Shown here: one piece after another, positions 9,314-21,564 of the stretch
How positions within the stretch are numbered: position 1 is the stretch's first letter
Layout: each line of letters starts with the position of its first letter
Assembly (NCBI GenBank): GCA_947478745.1
Contig: CANJXE010000007.1
Location: 1-35,711 of the forward strand
DNA from: Actinomycetota bacterium
GTDB lineage: Bacteria; Actinomycetota; Thermoleophilia; Gaiellales; F1-60-MAGs149
Length of the DNA: 35,711 nucleotides
Reading direction: 5' to 3'
Program-made: the position numbers and the translations under genes
Notes under the pieces: model-generated
Told to the model about the DNA's origin: nothing
The model's database searches: none
What the model saw: only the letters and a program-made list of their open reading frames with translations

Positions 9314-10335
9314 CCGACGACACGCGCCTGATCGCCGGTGAGGAGGAGCCCGAGGATCGCGAGGTCGACGGCTCGCTCCGCCCCCAGCGCCTTGGCGACT
9401 TCGTCGGCCAGGAGCATGCCGTGCGCCAGCTCGAGACGTTCGTCGCCGCGGCGCGCGGTCGCGGCGAGGCCTGCGATCACGTGCTGCTCGCCGGACCGCC
9501 CGGCCTCGGCAAGACCAGCCTCGCCTTCATCGTCGCGATCGAGATGGGCAGCCGCATCCACACGATCTCCGGCCCCGCCCTCGAGCGCAAGGGCGACATC
9601 GCGTCGATCCTGACGGCGCTGGAGCCCAACGACGTGCTGTTCGTCGATGAGGTGCACCGCCTGCCGCGCGCGATCGAGGAGCTGCTGTATCCGGCGATGG
9701 AGGACGGTGCGATCGACATCGTGATTGGGCAGGGGCCCGGCGCGCGCACGCTGCGCCTCGACCTCGCACCCTTCACGCTGGTCGGTGCGACGACGCGGTC
9801 CGGCCTGCTGACGACCCCGATGCGCGATCGCTTCGGCATCTCGCTGCGGCTCGAGTACTACACCCCGGAGGAGCTGCTGCGCATCATCGCGCGCTCGGCC
9901 GGGATCCTCGGATTGCCCATCGACGAGGATGCCGCGACCGAGATCGCGCGCCGCTCGCGGGGCACGCCGCGCGTCGCCAACCGCATCCTCCGCCGCGTGC
10001 GCGACGTCGCGCAGGTGCGGGGCTGGGATGGCGTCGACCGCGTCGGCGTGCTGGAGGCGCTCGATCTGCTCGGCGTTGACGAGGACGGTCTCGATCGTGC
10101 CGATCGCGAGTACCTGCGCGCGATCGCCGAGCGGTTCAACGGCGGTCCGGTCGGGCTCAGCACGATCGCCGTGGCGATCGGGGAGGACGAGGGGACGCTC
10201 GAGGAGGTCTACGAGCCGTACCTGATCCAGCAGGGCCTGATCCAGCGGACGCCGCGCGGGCGCGTGCTGACGCCGCGCGGCCGCGAGCTGACCGGCATGC
10301 CGAACGAGCCCGGCATGCCCTCGCTGCTCGACTGA
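9310..10335 (+). CDS. ruvB: Holliday junction DNA helicase RuvB
   Basis: '[19 protein letters not shown]', Walker A '[11 protein letters not shown]', '[21 protein letters not shown]'. Confidence 0.98.
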   Translation: MTDDTRLIAGEEEPEDREVDGSLRPQRLGDFVGQEHAVRQLETFVAAARGRGEACDHVLLAGPPGLGKTSLAFIVAIEMGSRIHTISGPALERKGDIASILTALEPNDVLFVDEVHRLPRAIEELLYPAMEDGAIDIVIGQGPGARTLRLDLAPFTLVGATTRSGLLTTPMRDRFGISLRLEYYTPEELLRIIARSAGILGLPIDEDAATEIARRSRGTPRVANRILRRVRDVAQVRGWDGVDRVGVLEALDLLGVDEDGLDRADREYLRAIAERFNGGPVGLSTIAVAIGEDEGTLEEVYEPYLIQQGLIQRTPRGRVLTPRGRELTGMPNEPGMPSLLD

Positions 10336-10405
10336 GTCGCCCGCTCGCGCTCAGCGGCACGGCTCGGGCGCACCACGGCCGGCAGGGCCTCGGTAACGTG
10401 CGTCC

Positions 10406-12522
<2,117 letters not shown>

Positions 12523-12894
12523 ATGCAGACCTACCTTCTTCTGTTCGTGGCCATGGCTGCGATCTTCTACCTGCTGATCCTGCGTCCGCAGCAGCGCGCC
12601 AAGAAGGCCAAGGCCGCCATGGCGACCGCTCTCGAGGTCGGCTCCGCGGTGCTCACCGTCGGTGGCATCTACGGCACGGTCGCCGCACTGCGCGAGGATG
12701 ACTTCGATCTGGAGATCGCCGAAGGCGTGATCATGAAGATGGACCGCCGGGCGATCGCCACGGTGATCCAGGACGCCGACGAGGACGCCGATGAGGACGC
12801 CGACGAGGACGCCGACGGGGATTCGGATGATGATGCGTCGGTGGAAGAGGATCACGAGACCGTCGCCCCCGCGGCCGACGACGACAAGAGCTAG
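12523..12894 (+). CDS. yajC: preprotein translocase subunit YajC
   Basis: N-terminal TM helix 'YLLLFVAMAAIFYLLILRPQQRAKKAK' plus 'VGSAVLTVGGIYGTV'; acidic C-terminal tail; upstream of secDF. Confidence 0.92.
   Translation: MQTYLLLFVAMAAIFYLLILRPQQRAKKAKAAMATALEVGSAVLTVGGIYGTVAALREDDFDLEIAEGVIMKMDRRAIATVIQDADEDADEDADEDADGDSDDDASVEEDHETVAPAADDDKS
12772..12819 (+). repeat. 12-bp tandem repeat GACGCCGAYGAG x4 encoding (DADE)n in YajC
   Basis: gacgccgacgag gacgccgatgag gacgccgacgag gacgccgacggg read directly. Confidence 0.95.
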
Positions 12895-12897
12895 ACC

Positions 12898-15702
12898 ATG
12901 CGTCGCGCAACCGTTCTGATTCTCGTCGCCCTCGTGGCGCTGCTCGTGGGCACCGGCCTGCTGTCGTACCTGCGCGCCCCGGTGCTGGGGCTCGACCTGC
13001 AGGGTGGGGCCGAGGTCACGCTCGAGGCCCAGCCGCAGAAGGGTCAGACGGTTACCGACGAGCAGATGAATCAGGCGGTGCAGATCCTGCGCACCCGTGT
13101 TGACGCCCTCGGCGTCGCCGAGCCGCAGATCCAGCGCGAGCAGGGCAATCGCATCTCGATCGCCGTCGCCGGCGAGAAGGACCCCGCGCGCGTCTTCGCG
13201 CTCGTCGGTTCCACGGGACAGCTGTACTTCATCGACCTCGAGCAGGGGCTGACGCAGGGCGTCTCGCGCTCGTACGTGGCGGGAGCGGGCATCGTCCCGA
13301 AGACCACCCTCTACGACCTGCTCAGCGCGGTACCGAAGAAGCTCCAAGGCGGCGAGCAGAGCATCCTCTACGCCTTCAAGAAGGGCGACACGACCCAGCC
13401 GCTCAACCCGAACGGCGCGGTCACGCAGGAGCAGCTCCTGCTGCAGCTCGGCGAGCAGACGCTCCCGAAGGACGTCGAGGTCCTCGGCGTCCCGGCGGAG
13501 CACATCGCCGTCAAGTGCTCGAACCAGTCGCCCGCCGGCTGCCCCCCGAACATCACACCGATCTCCACGAAGGCCCAGGAGAAGTTCTTCTGGTACATGT
13601 TCGACCTGCCGCCGCTGAGCGAGCGCCTGACCGGCGACGATCTGGACAGCGCCAAGGCCGACGTCGATACCCAGACCGGTCAGCCCGTCGTGCTGATGAA
13701 CTTCAATGAGCGCGGCGGCAAGATGTTCGGCGACATCACCAAGCAGCTGGCCGACCGTGGCCGCTCCGAGTGGAGCGCCGCCGGTGCGCAGGCCGGTCAG
13801 GAGGGCGCGTACTTCCAGCGCTTCGCGATCATCCTCGACGGCCAGCTCGAGACGTATCCGACGATCGACTTCGTCCAGAATCCCGACGGCATCACCGGCG
13901 GCAGCGCGCAGATCACCGGGCTCGCCTCCCCGCAGGAGGCCGGCGATATCGCCCTCGTCCTCCAGTCGGGTTCGCTGCCGGTGCGCTTCGTCGCGCTGAC
14001 CTCGAGCCAGGTCTCGGCGACGCTCGGCGAGGCCTCGCTGCGGCAGGGTCTGATTGCCGGCCTGATCGGCCTGATCCTGATGATGCTCTACCTGATCATC
14101 TTCTACCGCGTGCTCGGCGTCGTCGCCGGCGTGGCGCTGATCATCTTCGCAGCGCTGTTCTACGGGGTGATCCTGGCGATACCCGTGACCATGACCCTGC
14201 CGGGCATCGCGGGCATGATCCTGACCATCGGCGTGGCCGCCGATGCCAACATCGTCGTCTTCGAGCGCGTGCGTGAGGAGTTCCGCGCCGGCAAGTCGTT
14301 GAAGGCCTCGATCTCGGCCGGCTACTCGCGCGGCTTCCGCACCATCGTCGATGCCAATGCCGTCACGCTGATCACCGCAGGCGTCCTGTTCGTGGCGTCG
14401 CAGTCGAGCGTCAAGGGCTTCGCCTTCCTGCTCGCCATCGGCGTGCTGGTCTCCATGTTCACCTCGGTCGTCGCGACCCGCGCGATCCTGAACGTGCTCT
14501 CCAACTTCGCCTGGTTCAACAACCCGCGCGTGATCGGTGCCGAGGCCAAGCCGGTTCGCTGGCGCTTCGACTTCGCCGGCCGCAAGCGGCTGTTCTTCAT
14601 CATCTCACTCGTCGCCGTGCTGGTCTGCGTCGGCTCGCTGGCGGTGCGCGGCCTCAACCTCGGACTCGACTTCACCGGCGGCACCCGCATGACGGTCGTC
14701 ACGACCAAGGCGGCGACGCCCGACGAGATCAAGGGCCTGCTGACCAAGGTCGACGGGGAGCTGGGCGGCTCGATCGTCCGCGGCGAGGGCACGCAGGGCG
14801 GCTCGACCTACACCACGTTCCAGGTCGACGCCAAGGAGATTCCGACGGCGACGGTCCAGACGATCGAGCAGGAGATCAACCAGGAGTACGGTCTCGCGGA
14901 GCAGGTGGATGTCCGCACGGTGTCCGCGTCGTTCGGCGGAGAGATCCTGAAGGGCGCGCTGCTCGCGCTGATGTTCTCGATCTTCCTGATCATCATCTAC
15001 ATGGCGCTGCGCTTCGACTGGAAGTTCGCCATGCCGATGATCGTCGCGCTCCTCCACGACCTCGTGATCGCTCTCGGCGTCTATGCGATCAGCGGACGCG
15101 AGGTGACGAGCGCAACCGTTGCGGCCCTGCTCACGATCCTCGGCTACTCGCTGTACGACACGATCATCGTGTTCGACCGCGTGCGCGAGAACGAGAAGAC
15201 GCTGCGGCGCCAGACGTACGACCAGATCGTCAACATCTCGCTGTGGGAGACCGCGACCCGCTCGCTCAACACGTCGTTCGCGACGCTGCTGCCGATCCTC
15301 GCGTTGTTCCTCTTCGGTGGCGCCACGCTGCAGGACTTCGCCTTCGCCCTGATCATCGGCATCGCCGTCGGCGCCTACTCCTCGTTCTTCGTCGCCTCGC
15401 CGCTGCTGAGCGTGCTCAAGAGCAGCGAGCCGGAGTACCGCGGACGCAAGGGCTCTGATGAGCTCCCGGCCTTCATGCTCGGCAAGCAGGGCATGGAGGA
15501 GCAGCGCCTCGCCGTCGGCGTCGGCGCCAGCGGTGCCGCCGCGACGGAGATCGAGACCGTGCCCGATGTGACGACGACCGAGGCGCCCACGCCCGAGGTG
15601 CCGAGCGCGGGGCCGAGCGCAGCGGGCGGCCCCGACGATGCGGCGATCGACGCTGCCCGTCAGCGCCGGGCCAGCCGTCGCGGCAAGAAGCGCAGCCAGT
15701 AG
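12898..15702 (+). CDS. secDF: fused SecD-SecF protein translocase subunit, 934 aa
   Basis: SecD 'GLDLQGGAEVTLEA', 'GIAGMILTIGVAADANIVVFERVREE'; continuous with SecF 'GLNLGLDFTGGTRM', 'TILGYSLYDTIIVFDRVREN'; no internal stop. Confidence 0.96.
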   Translation: MRRATVLILVALVALLVGTGLLSYLRAPVLGLDLQGGAEVTLEAQPQKGQTVTDEQMNQAVQILRTRVDALGVAEPQIQREQGNRISIAVAGEKDPARVFALVGSTGQLYFIDLEQGLTQGVSRSYVAGAGIVPKTTLYDLLSAVPKKLQGGEQSILYAFKKGDTTQPLNPNGAVTQEQLLLQLGEQTLPKDVEVLGVPAEHIAVKCSNQSPAGCPPNITPISTKAQEKFFWYMFDLPPLSERLTGDDLDSAKADVDTQTGQPVVLMNFNERGGKMFGDITKQLADRGRSEWSAAGAQAGQEGAYFQRFAIILDGQLETYPTIDFVQNPDGITGGSAQITGLASPQEAGDIALVLQSGSLPVRFVALTSSQVSATLGEASLRQGLIAGLIGLILMMLYLIIFYRVLGVVAGVALIIFAALFYGVILAIPVTMTLPGIAGMILTIGVAADANIVVFERVREEFRAGKSLKASISAGYSRGFRTIVDANAVTLITAGVLFVASQSSVKGFAFLLAIGVLVSMFTSVVATRAILNVLSNFAWFNNPRVIGAEAKPVRWRFDFAGRKRLFFIISLVAVLVCVGSLAVRGLNLGLDFTGGTRMTVVTTKAATPDEIKGLLTKVDGELGGSIVRGEGTQGGSTYTTFQVDAKEIPTATVQTIEQEINQEYGLAEQVDVRTVSASFGGEILKGALLALMFSIFLIIIYMALRFDWKFAMPMIVALLHDLVIALGVYAISGREVTSATVAALLTILGYSLYDTIIVFDRVRENEKTLRRQTYDQIVNISLWETATRSLNTSFATLLPILALFLFGGATLQDFAFALIIGIAVGAYSSFFVASPLLSVLKSSEPEYRGRKGSDELPAFMLGKQGMEEQRLAVGVGASGAAATEIETVPDVTTTEAPTPEVPSAGPSAAGGPDDAAIDAARQRRASRRGKKRSQ

Positions 15703-15734
15703 ATGGCACCCGCCTGCCCACCAGCCCTCCGGGG

Positions 15735-17966
15735 ATGAGTTCCGGCAAGCGCCTGGCGATCGCCCCGTGTCCGACGGGCACCTCCGAGCGGCTCCAGCAC
15801 GAGGTCGGCATTGGCCGGGTGCTGGCCGACGCGCTCACGCGCCGCGGATGGTCCGACCCGGCCGAGGTGCAGGCGTTCCTCGAGATGGAGGGGAGCCTCC
15901 ACGATCCGCTGCTGCTCGGTGACGCGGCGGTGGCCATCCCCCTCCTGCAGGAGGCGATCTCCGCGCGCACCGTGATCGCGGTCCACGGCGACTACGACGC
16001 CGACGGCGTCTGTGCCACGGCCCTGCTCTGCGAGGGCCTGGCCGCCCTCGGCGCCGACGTGCGGCCCTTCATCCCCAGCCGGTTCGAGGAGGGCTACGGC
16101 CTGGCCGTCGAAACGGTCGAACGGCTCCACGCCGACGGCGTCCGTCTGATCGTCACCGTGGACTGCGGTGTGACGGCCGTTGAGGCAGCAGCGCGGGCGG
16201 CTGAGCTGGGCATGGGCCTGATCATCACGGACCATCATCGCCACGGTGCGGAGCTGCCGGCCTGCCCGATCGTGGCCCCGGCGATCCGCGGGACGTATCC
16301 CTTCGACGCGCTGTGCGGCGCCGGCACGGCCTACAAGCTGCTCGAGGGCCTCGTCGCCGCCTGTGATGCGGATCCCGCCATCCTGGACGGCGTGATCGAC
16401 CTCGTGGCGATCGCGACGATCGCCGACCTCGTGCCGCTGGTGGACGAGAACCGGGCCCTCGCACGCCGAGGGATCAAGCGCATCGGCGAGGGCAAGCGGC
16501 TTGGGCTCGACGTGCTGCTGCGGATCTCCAAGGTCGATGCGCGGGTCATCGATGCCGGCGCGATCGGGTTCCGCGTTGGTCCGCGCCTGAACGCCGCCGG
16601 ACGGCTCGAGCACGCCGATGCCGCGTTGCGGCTGATGATGACGAAGGATCCGCGCGAGGCGCACGAGCTGGCCGAGCTGCTGGACGGGCTCAATCGGCGG
16701 CGGCGCGCGATCGAGGATCGCATCCTGCAGGAGGCGCTGGCGCTGCACGAGGACCTGCCGGACGCGCGCAAGGAGCAGCTCGGCGTCGTGCTGGCAGCTG
16801 ATGGCTGGCACCCCGGCGTCGTCGGCATCGTCGCCTCCCGCGTCGTCGAGCGGATCCGTCGGCCGACCATCCTGATCGCCCTGGACGGGGACAGCGGATC
16901 GGGTTCGGGCCGCAGCCTGGAGTCGTTCGACCTGCACGCGGGGCTGGCCGTCTGCGATGCGTACCTCGAGCGCTGGGGCGGACACCGCGCGGCAGCCGGC
17001 GTGACGGTTCGCACCGAGAACGTGGACGCCTTCGCCCGGGCCTTCGCCGAGCATGCCACGACGATGCTGGCCGGCGTGGACCTGCGTCCCGTGGAGCGCA
17101 TCGACGCGGTCGTGTCGCTCAACGACGTCTCCCTCGAGACCGCTGCGGACCTCGCCAAGCTCGAGCCGGTCGGCATGGGCAATGCCGGCATCACCGCGCT
17201 GATCCCGGCAGCCGAGCTGACCGACGTCCGTCGCATTGGCGCCGAGGGGCGGCACGTGGACATGCGCGTGCGCACCGCTGCCGGCTCGTGCCGCGCGGTC
17301 GCGTGGAGCATGGGGGAGCAGTTCGATCTCCTGTCCGGCGGTGCCCGCATGGATGTCGCCGCGCGGATCGAGCGCTCGGTCTGGCAGGGGGCCGAGCGCG
17401 TTGAGCTCGTGGCCCGCACGATTCAGCCGCTGCCCGAGGAGCACGGCGACGTGCCCGGCCTGTGCGCGACACCGTGCGACGCGAGCTGCCCGACGCGACG
17501 GGAGGCGCCAGCGTCGCCCGCGACCCTGGACGACGGCATCGCCATCGCGGACATGCGCGACGCCCGCGATGGGGGCGCGATCGCGGAGCTCACGCGTCTG
17601 GCCGCCTCGGGCGAGGGCGTGCTGATCGTGGTCGCCGACGTCTCCCGCCGGCGGGTGATGCTGGCCTCGGCCCTGCATCCTGCGCGCTTCGGGCTCGACG
17701 GAGCGCTCCTGTTCTCGCGCATCTGCACCGATGAGGCTCTCGATGAGCGTACCGCCCGGCTGGCCGAGGGGGCCTTCATCGCGCTCGTGGACCACGACAC
17801 TCTGACGCGACGTCCCGCGCTTGCCGCGGCGTTTCCCGACGCGGTGCTGCTCGACCCGGCCACCGGACCATGGCTCGCGCCCGCGGGACCGCGCTGGACC
17901 CGCGCTGACGGTCCCGCTGAGCACCGATTTGCCGCCGGAGTGCAGCAGAGTCCTCCGACACGCTGA
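15735..17966 (+). CDS. recJ: single-stranded-DNA-specific exonuclease RecJ with C-terminal extension
   Basis: 'AVHGDYDADGVCATALL', 'VTVDCGVTAVEAA', 'ITDHHRHG', 'GFRVGPRLNAAGRLEHAD', 'GGHRAAAGVTV'. Confidence 0.95.
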   Translation: MSSGKRLAIAPCPTGTSERLQHEVGIGRVLADALTRRGWSDPAEVQAFLEMEGSLHDPLLLGDAAVAIPLLQEAISARTVIAVHGDYDADGVCATALLCEGLAALGADVRPFIPSRFEEGYGLAVETVERLHADGVRLIVTVDCGVTAVEAAARAAELGMGLIITDHHRHGAELPACPIVAPAIRGTYPFDALCGAGTAYKLLEGLVAACDADPAILDGVIDLVAIATIADLVPLVDENRALARRGIKRIGEGKRLGLDVLLRISKVDARVIDAGAIGFRVGPRLNAAGRLEHADAALRLMMTKDPREAHELAELLDGLNRRRRAIEDRILQEALALHEDLPDARKEQLGVVLAADGWHPGVVGIVASRVVERIRRPTILIALDGDSGSGSGRSLESFDLHAGLAVCDAYLERWGGHRAAAGVTVRTENVDAFARAFAEHATTMLAGVDLRPVERIDAVVSLNDVSLETAADLAKLEPVGMGNAGITALIPAAELTDVRRIGAEGRHVDMRVRTAAGSCRAVAWSMGEQFDLLSGGARMDVAARIERSVWQGAERVELVARTIQPLPEEHGDVPGLCATPCDASCPTRREAPASPATLDDGIAIADMRDARDGGAIAELTRLAASGEGVLIVVADVSRRRVMLASALHPARFGLDGALLFSRICTDEALDERTARLAEGAFIALVDHDTLTRRPALAAAFPDAVLLDPATGPWLAPAGPRWTRADGPAEHRFAAGVQQSPPTR

Positions 17967-18051
17967 GGGGGTGTTGACCTCGTCGGTGCAGGCAGCGGTG
18001 GCGGCCAACCCGCTGGGCCAGCCGCCGGCGTCCGATACCATCCGAAGGGCG

Positions 18052-20241
18052 ATGCCCGCCATTGCCCTCGCACCCGCCGCCGAAGTCCACCGGGAGCTGC
18101 TCGACGAGCTGCTCGGGGATGTCGCCGAGTACGCGCCCGAGGTCGGGTCCGAACGGCTGGCCGCGGCCTTCGAGCTGGCCTGCCTGCATCACGACGGGCA
18201 GCTGCGCAGGAGCGGCGAGCCGTTCCTCTTCCATCCGTGGGGCGTCGCCAAGATCTGTGCGCAGCTGCGACAGCCCGAGAGCGTGCTGATCGGGGCCCTG
18301 CTGCACGACGTCGTCGAGGACACGAGCGCCACCGCGGACGAGATCGAGGCCCGCTTCGGACCCGAGGTGCGCATCCTTGTCGAGGGAGTCACCAAGCTCT
18401 CCAAGATCCAGTTCGCCTCCCGCGAGGAGGCCGAGGCCGAGAACTACCGCAAGATGATCCTGTCGATGGCGGAGGACATCCGCGTCATCGTGATCAAGCT
18501 CGCCGATCGTCTGCACAACATGCGCACCCTGTCGTTCCTGGGCAAGCAGAAGCAGCTCCAGAAGGCGAAGGAGACGCTGGAGGTCTACGCCCCGCTGGCC
18601 CATCGTCTCGGCATCCACTCGATCAAGTGGGAGCTCGAGGATCTCGCCTTCGCGACGCTGTATCCGCGCAAGTACGGCGAGATCGAGTCGATGGTCAACG
18701 AGCGGCGAGCCGATCGCGAGCGCTTCGTCAGCGAGGCAGGCGGGACGCTGATGACCGAGCTCCATGCCGTAGACATCGGCGCTGCGATCTCCGGCCGCGC
18801 CAAGCACTTCTACTCGATCTACGAGAAGATGACGCGGCGCGGCAAGGAGTTCAACGAGATCTACGACCTGACCGCGATGCGCGTGCTGGTCGATACGGAT
18901 CGCGAGTGCTACGGCGCCATCGGCATCATCCACGCACTCTGGAAGCCGATGCCCGGGCGCTTCAAGGACTACATCGCCGTGCCCAAGTCCAACGGCTACC
19001 AGTCGCTGCACACGACGATCATCGGCCCCCACGGCAAGCCGCTGGAGATCCAGGTGCGGACCGTCAAGATGCACCAGCGGGCCGAGTACGGCATCGCGGC
19101 GCACTGGCTCTACAAGGAGCGAACCCCGGTGGCAACCGAGTGGCTGACCGATCTGGTCGAATCGCCGGAGGGCGCGGGCTTCATGGCCGATCTCCGCACC
19201 GGACTGGTCGATGACGAGGTCTTCGTCTTCACGCCGAAGGGCGAGCTGAAGGCCCTGGCCGCGGGTGCCACGCCGCTCGATTTCGCGTACGCCGTCCACA
19301 CCGACGTGGGGCATCGCTGCGTTGGTGCGAAGGTCAACGGCCGGATCGTGCCGCTGTCGGCGACGCTCAAGTCGGGCGATATCGTGGAGATCCTGACCAC
19401 CAAGAGCGAGCGCGGGCCGTCTCGCGACTGGATGGGGATCGTCACCACCAATCGGGCCCGGAACAAGATCCGAGCCTGGTTCGCCCGCGAGCAGCGCGAG
19501 GACACCGAGCAGAAGGGCCGTGATCTGCTGCAGGCCGCGCTGCGCCAGAACAAGCTGCCGACGCAGCGGATCGCCTCGTCCCCGGTGCTGGCGGGCGTCA
19601 TGCGCGAGATGGGCTACCGCAAGGCCGAGGACTTCTACGTCTCGCTCGGCGCCGGCAACATCACCGTGCCGCAGGTCATCACGAAGCTGCTCGCGCACCT
19701 GACGACGGAGGAGGTCGATGCCGAGCCGGCTCCGACCCGCCGCTCGGGTGGACGCAACCGCTCGCTCGAATCGAACTCGTACGGCATCGTCGTCGACGGC
19801 GTCGGTGCCGCCGGAGTGATGGTGCGGATGGCCAAGTGCTGCACGCCGGTGCCCGGCGACGACATCGTGGGCTACATCTCGGTCGGTCGCGGGATCACGA
19901 TTCACCGCGGCGACTGTCCGAACTCCAAGCAGCTCGCGCGCACGCCCGAGCGCATGACGCAGGTGGCGTGGAGCGGCGAGGACCCCGAGGCCTCCTTCCG
20001 GGTCGGCATCGCGGTCGAGGCGTGGGACCGACCGCGCCTGCTCGAGGACGTCGGCCGCACGGTCGCCGAGCACGGCTGCAACGTCGTCGAGTACGGCGGG
20101 CACGTCAGCGAGGGCATGTCCCGCAACTGGTACGTCCTCGAGATCGGTGATCTCAAGGGCCTCAAGGCAGTGCTCGCGGCCCTGCGCCAGATCGAGTCGG
20201 TCGTCGACGCCTTCCGCGTGACGCCCGGCGAGCGCAGCTAG
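18052..20241 (+). CDS. rel: bifunctional (p)ppGpp synthetase/hydrolase, RelA/SpoT family
   Basis: HD hydrolase 'HHDGQLRRSGEPFLFHPWGVA...GALLHDVVEDTSAT', synthetase 'KSNGYQSLHTTIIGP', TGS 'VFTPKGELKALAAGATPLDFAYAVHTDVGHRCVGAKVNGRIVPL', C-terminal ACT. ATG 18052 chosen inside the longer ORF. Confidence 0.95.
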   Translation: MPAIALAPAAEVHRELLDELLGDVAEYAPEVGSERLAAAFELACLHHDGQLRRSGEPFLFHPWGVAKICAQLRQPESVLIGALLHDVVEDTSATADEIEARFGPEVRILVEGVTKLSKIQFASREEAEAENYRKMILSMAEDIRVIVIKLADRLHNMRTLSFLGKQKQLQKAKETLEVYAPLAHRLGIHSIKWELEDLAFATLYPRKYGEIESMVNERRADRERFVSEAGGTLMTELHAVDIGAAISGRAKHFYSIYEKMTRRGKEFNEIYDLTAMRVLVDTDRECYGAIGIIHALWKPMPGRFKDYIAVPKSNGYQSLHTTIIGPHGKPLEIQVRTVKMHQRAEYGIAAHWLYKERTPVATEWLTDLVESPEGAGFMADLRTGLVDDEVFVFTPKGELKALAAGATPLDFAYAVHTDVGHRCVGAKVNGRIVPLSATLKSGDIVEILTTKSERGPSRDWMGIVTTNRARNKIRAWFAREQREDTEQKGRDLLQAALRQNKLPTQRIASSPVLAGVMREMGYRKAEDFYVSLGAGNITVPQVITKLLAHLTTEEVDAEPAPTRRSGGRNRSLESNSYGIVVDGVGAAGVMVRMAKCCTPVPGDDIVGYISVGRGITIHRGDCPNSKQLARTPERMTQVAWSGEDPEASFRVGIAVEAWDRPRLLEDVGRTVAEHGCNVVEYGGHVSEGMSRNWYVLEIGDLKGLKAVLAALRQIESVVDAFRVTPGERS

Positions 20242-20304
20242 GGCCGCCCGTCACCGCGGAGCTCGGTCCTGCCCGCGCCGCGCCGCGGTCGCTCGGTCCG
20301 AGGC

Positions 20305-21477
20305 TCAGGCGCGCGCGCCCGGACCGTAGGCGCAAGGGTTCTCGAAGCCTCGTGCGAACCGAGCCGGATCGAGGTCGGCGACATCGATGAAGGGCGTCTC
20401 GTCGAGCACGAGACTTGCCATCACCCGGCCCGCTGCCGGCGTGGACTTGAGACCGTGCCCCGACCAACCCGCACAGATGAACAGCCCCTCGGTCTCCGGC
20501 ACGCGACCGACGAGGGGATGCCAGTCGGGCGTCGCGTCGTAGGCTCCGCCCCAGCCACCGACCAGCGGCGCAGTGCCCAGCGAGGGGAAGCGCTCGGCGA
20601 GCGGGCCGCGAATGGCGGCCTCGTAGCCCGCCAGGAGCGGCAGCTGGCACTCGTCTCGTGTGGTGATGACGGGCGTGTCGGCCTGATACGCGACGACCCA
20701 GATGTCGCGCCCGGCGGCTGAGCGCACGACGACGTTCGAGACGGCGTCGCTGGTGACGGCGGCCGGGGCGACCTGGCCCGGCGGCAGCCGGAGCACCGCG
20801 ACCTGGATGCGAACGAGGTTGAAGGGGACCGCCCAGATCCCGTTGAGCAGCTCCGGCGACCAGCCGCCCGTGGCGACCACGACCCGGCCCGCCTCGATGC
20901 GCTCGCCGTTGGCCAGCGTGACGCCCGTTGCGCGCGACCCGTCCATGTCGATCTGGGCCACCTCGGCGTGCTGTCGGAGCTCCAGGCCGCGCCCGAGGGC
21001 GTCGAGCAGCCAGGAGTCGACCATCAGGCGACTGTCGCAGAGGCCGCCGGCGGGCTCGTACGCGGCGCCGGCGACGCCCTCGATCGACAGGAGCGGCTCG
21101 ACCTCCGCGATCTCATCGGGCTCCAGCAGGCGGGTGTCCAGTCCGAGCGACTGCTGGCGCTGCACGTTCGCACGACACGCGTCGAGCAGCCGTTCGGGGA
21201 CGGGGAGGAGGTACCCGGTCGGCACGTAGCCACTCGTGCCGACCCCGACCTCGCGGTCCCAGTCGCGCAGGATCTCCGTGCCGGCCATCGACATCCGAAT
21301 CAGGACGGGATTGGTGTAGTGGCGGCGCACCATGCCGAAGGTGAGCGCCGAGTCGCCGCCGCCGGCGTTACCACGGTCGAGCAGGAGCACGCGGCCGGCC
21401 CCCTGACGCATCAGCGCGTTGGCGGTGGAGGCTCCGACCAGCCCGGAACCGATGATCACGACGTCGTAGGCGGCCAT
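20305..21477 (-). CDS. FAD-dependent oxidoreductase (DAO/glycine oxidase-like)
   Basis: N-terminal 'YDVVIIGSGLVGASTANALMRQGAGRVLLLDRG' Rossmann motif; 'DWHPLVGRVPETEGLFICAGWSGHGLKSTPAAGRVMASL' DAO C-terminal signature. Confidence 0.9.
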   Translation of the reverse strand: MAAYDVVIIGSGLVGASTANALMRQGAGRVLLLDRGNAGGGDSALTFGMVRRHYTNPVLIRMSMAGTEILRDWDREVGVGTSGYVPTGYLLPVPERLLDACRANVQRQQSLGLDTRLLEPDEIAEVEPLLSIEGVAGAAYEPAGGLCDSRLMVDSWLLDALGRGLELRQHAEVAQIDMDGSRATGVTLANGERIEAGRVVVATGGWSPELLNGIWAVPFNLVRIQVAVLRLPPGQVAPAAVTSDAVSNVVVRSAAGRDIWVVAYQADTPVITTRDECQLPLLAGYEAAIRGPLAERFPSLGTAPLVGGWGGAYDATPDWHPLVGRVPETEGLFICAGWSGHGLKSTPAAGRVMASLVLDETPFIDVADLDPARFARGFENPCAYGPGARA

Positions 21478-21564
21478 GGCGGGAAGGTATCACCGGAGAC
21501 GGTGAGAAGCACGTGCGGACGCCGGTGCGATACCGTCCGACGAGCAACGACGGAGGGAACGACC

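Noticed and set aside
12772-12819. Tandem repeat as a possible CRISPR array
   Set aside because: Contiguous 12-bp in-frame units without spacers, inside yajC.
17821-18051. Extension of rel upstream to 17821
   Set aside because: It overlaps recJ out of frame, and the extra residues are Arg/Pro-rich with no RelA similarity; ATG 18052 preferred.
15660-18062. Long minus-strand ORF (800 aa) antisense to recJ
   Set aside because: Translation is low-complexity Arg/Gly/Asp/Ala typical of GC-rich antisense frames; recJ motifs are clear on the plus strand.
17776-20103. Long minus-strand ORF (775 aa) antisense to rel
   Set aside because: No recognisable domain; plus-strand RelA/SpoT is unambiguous.
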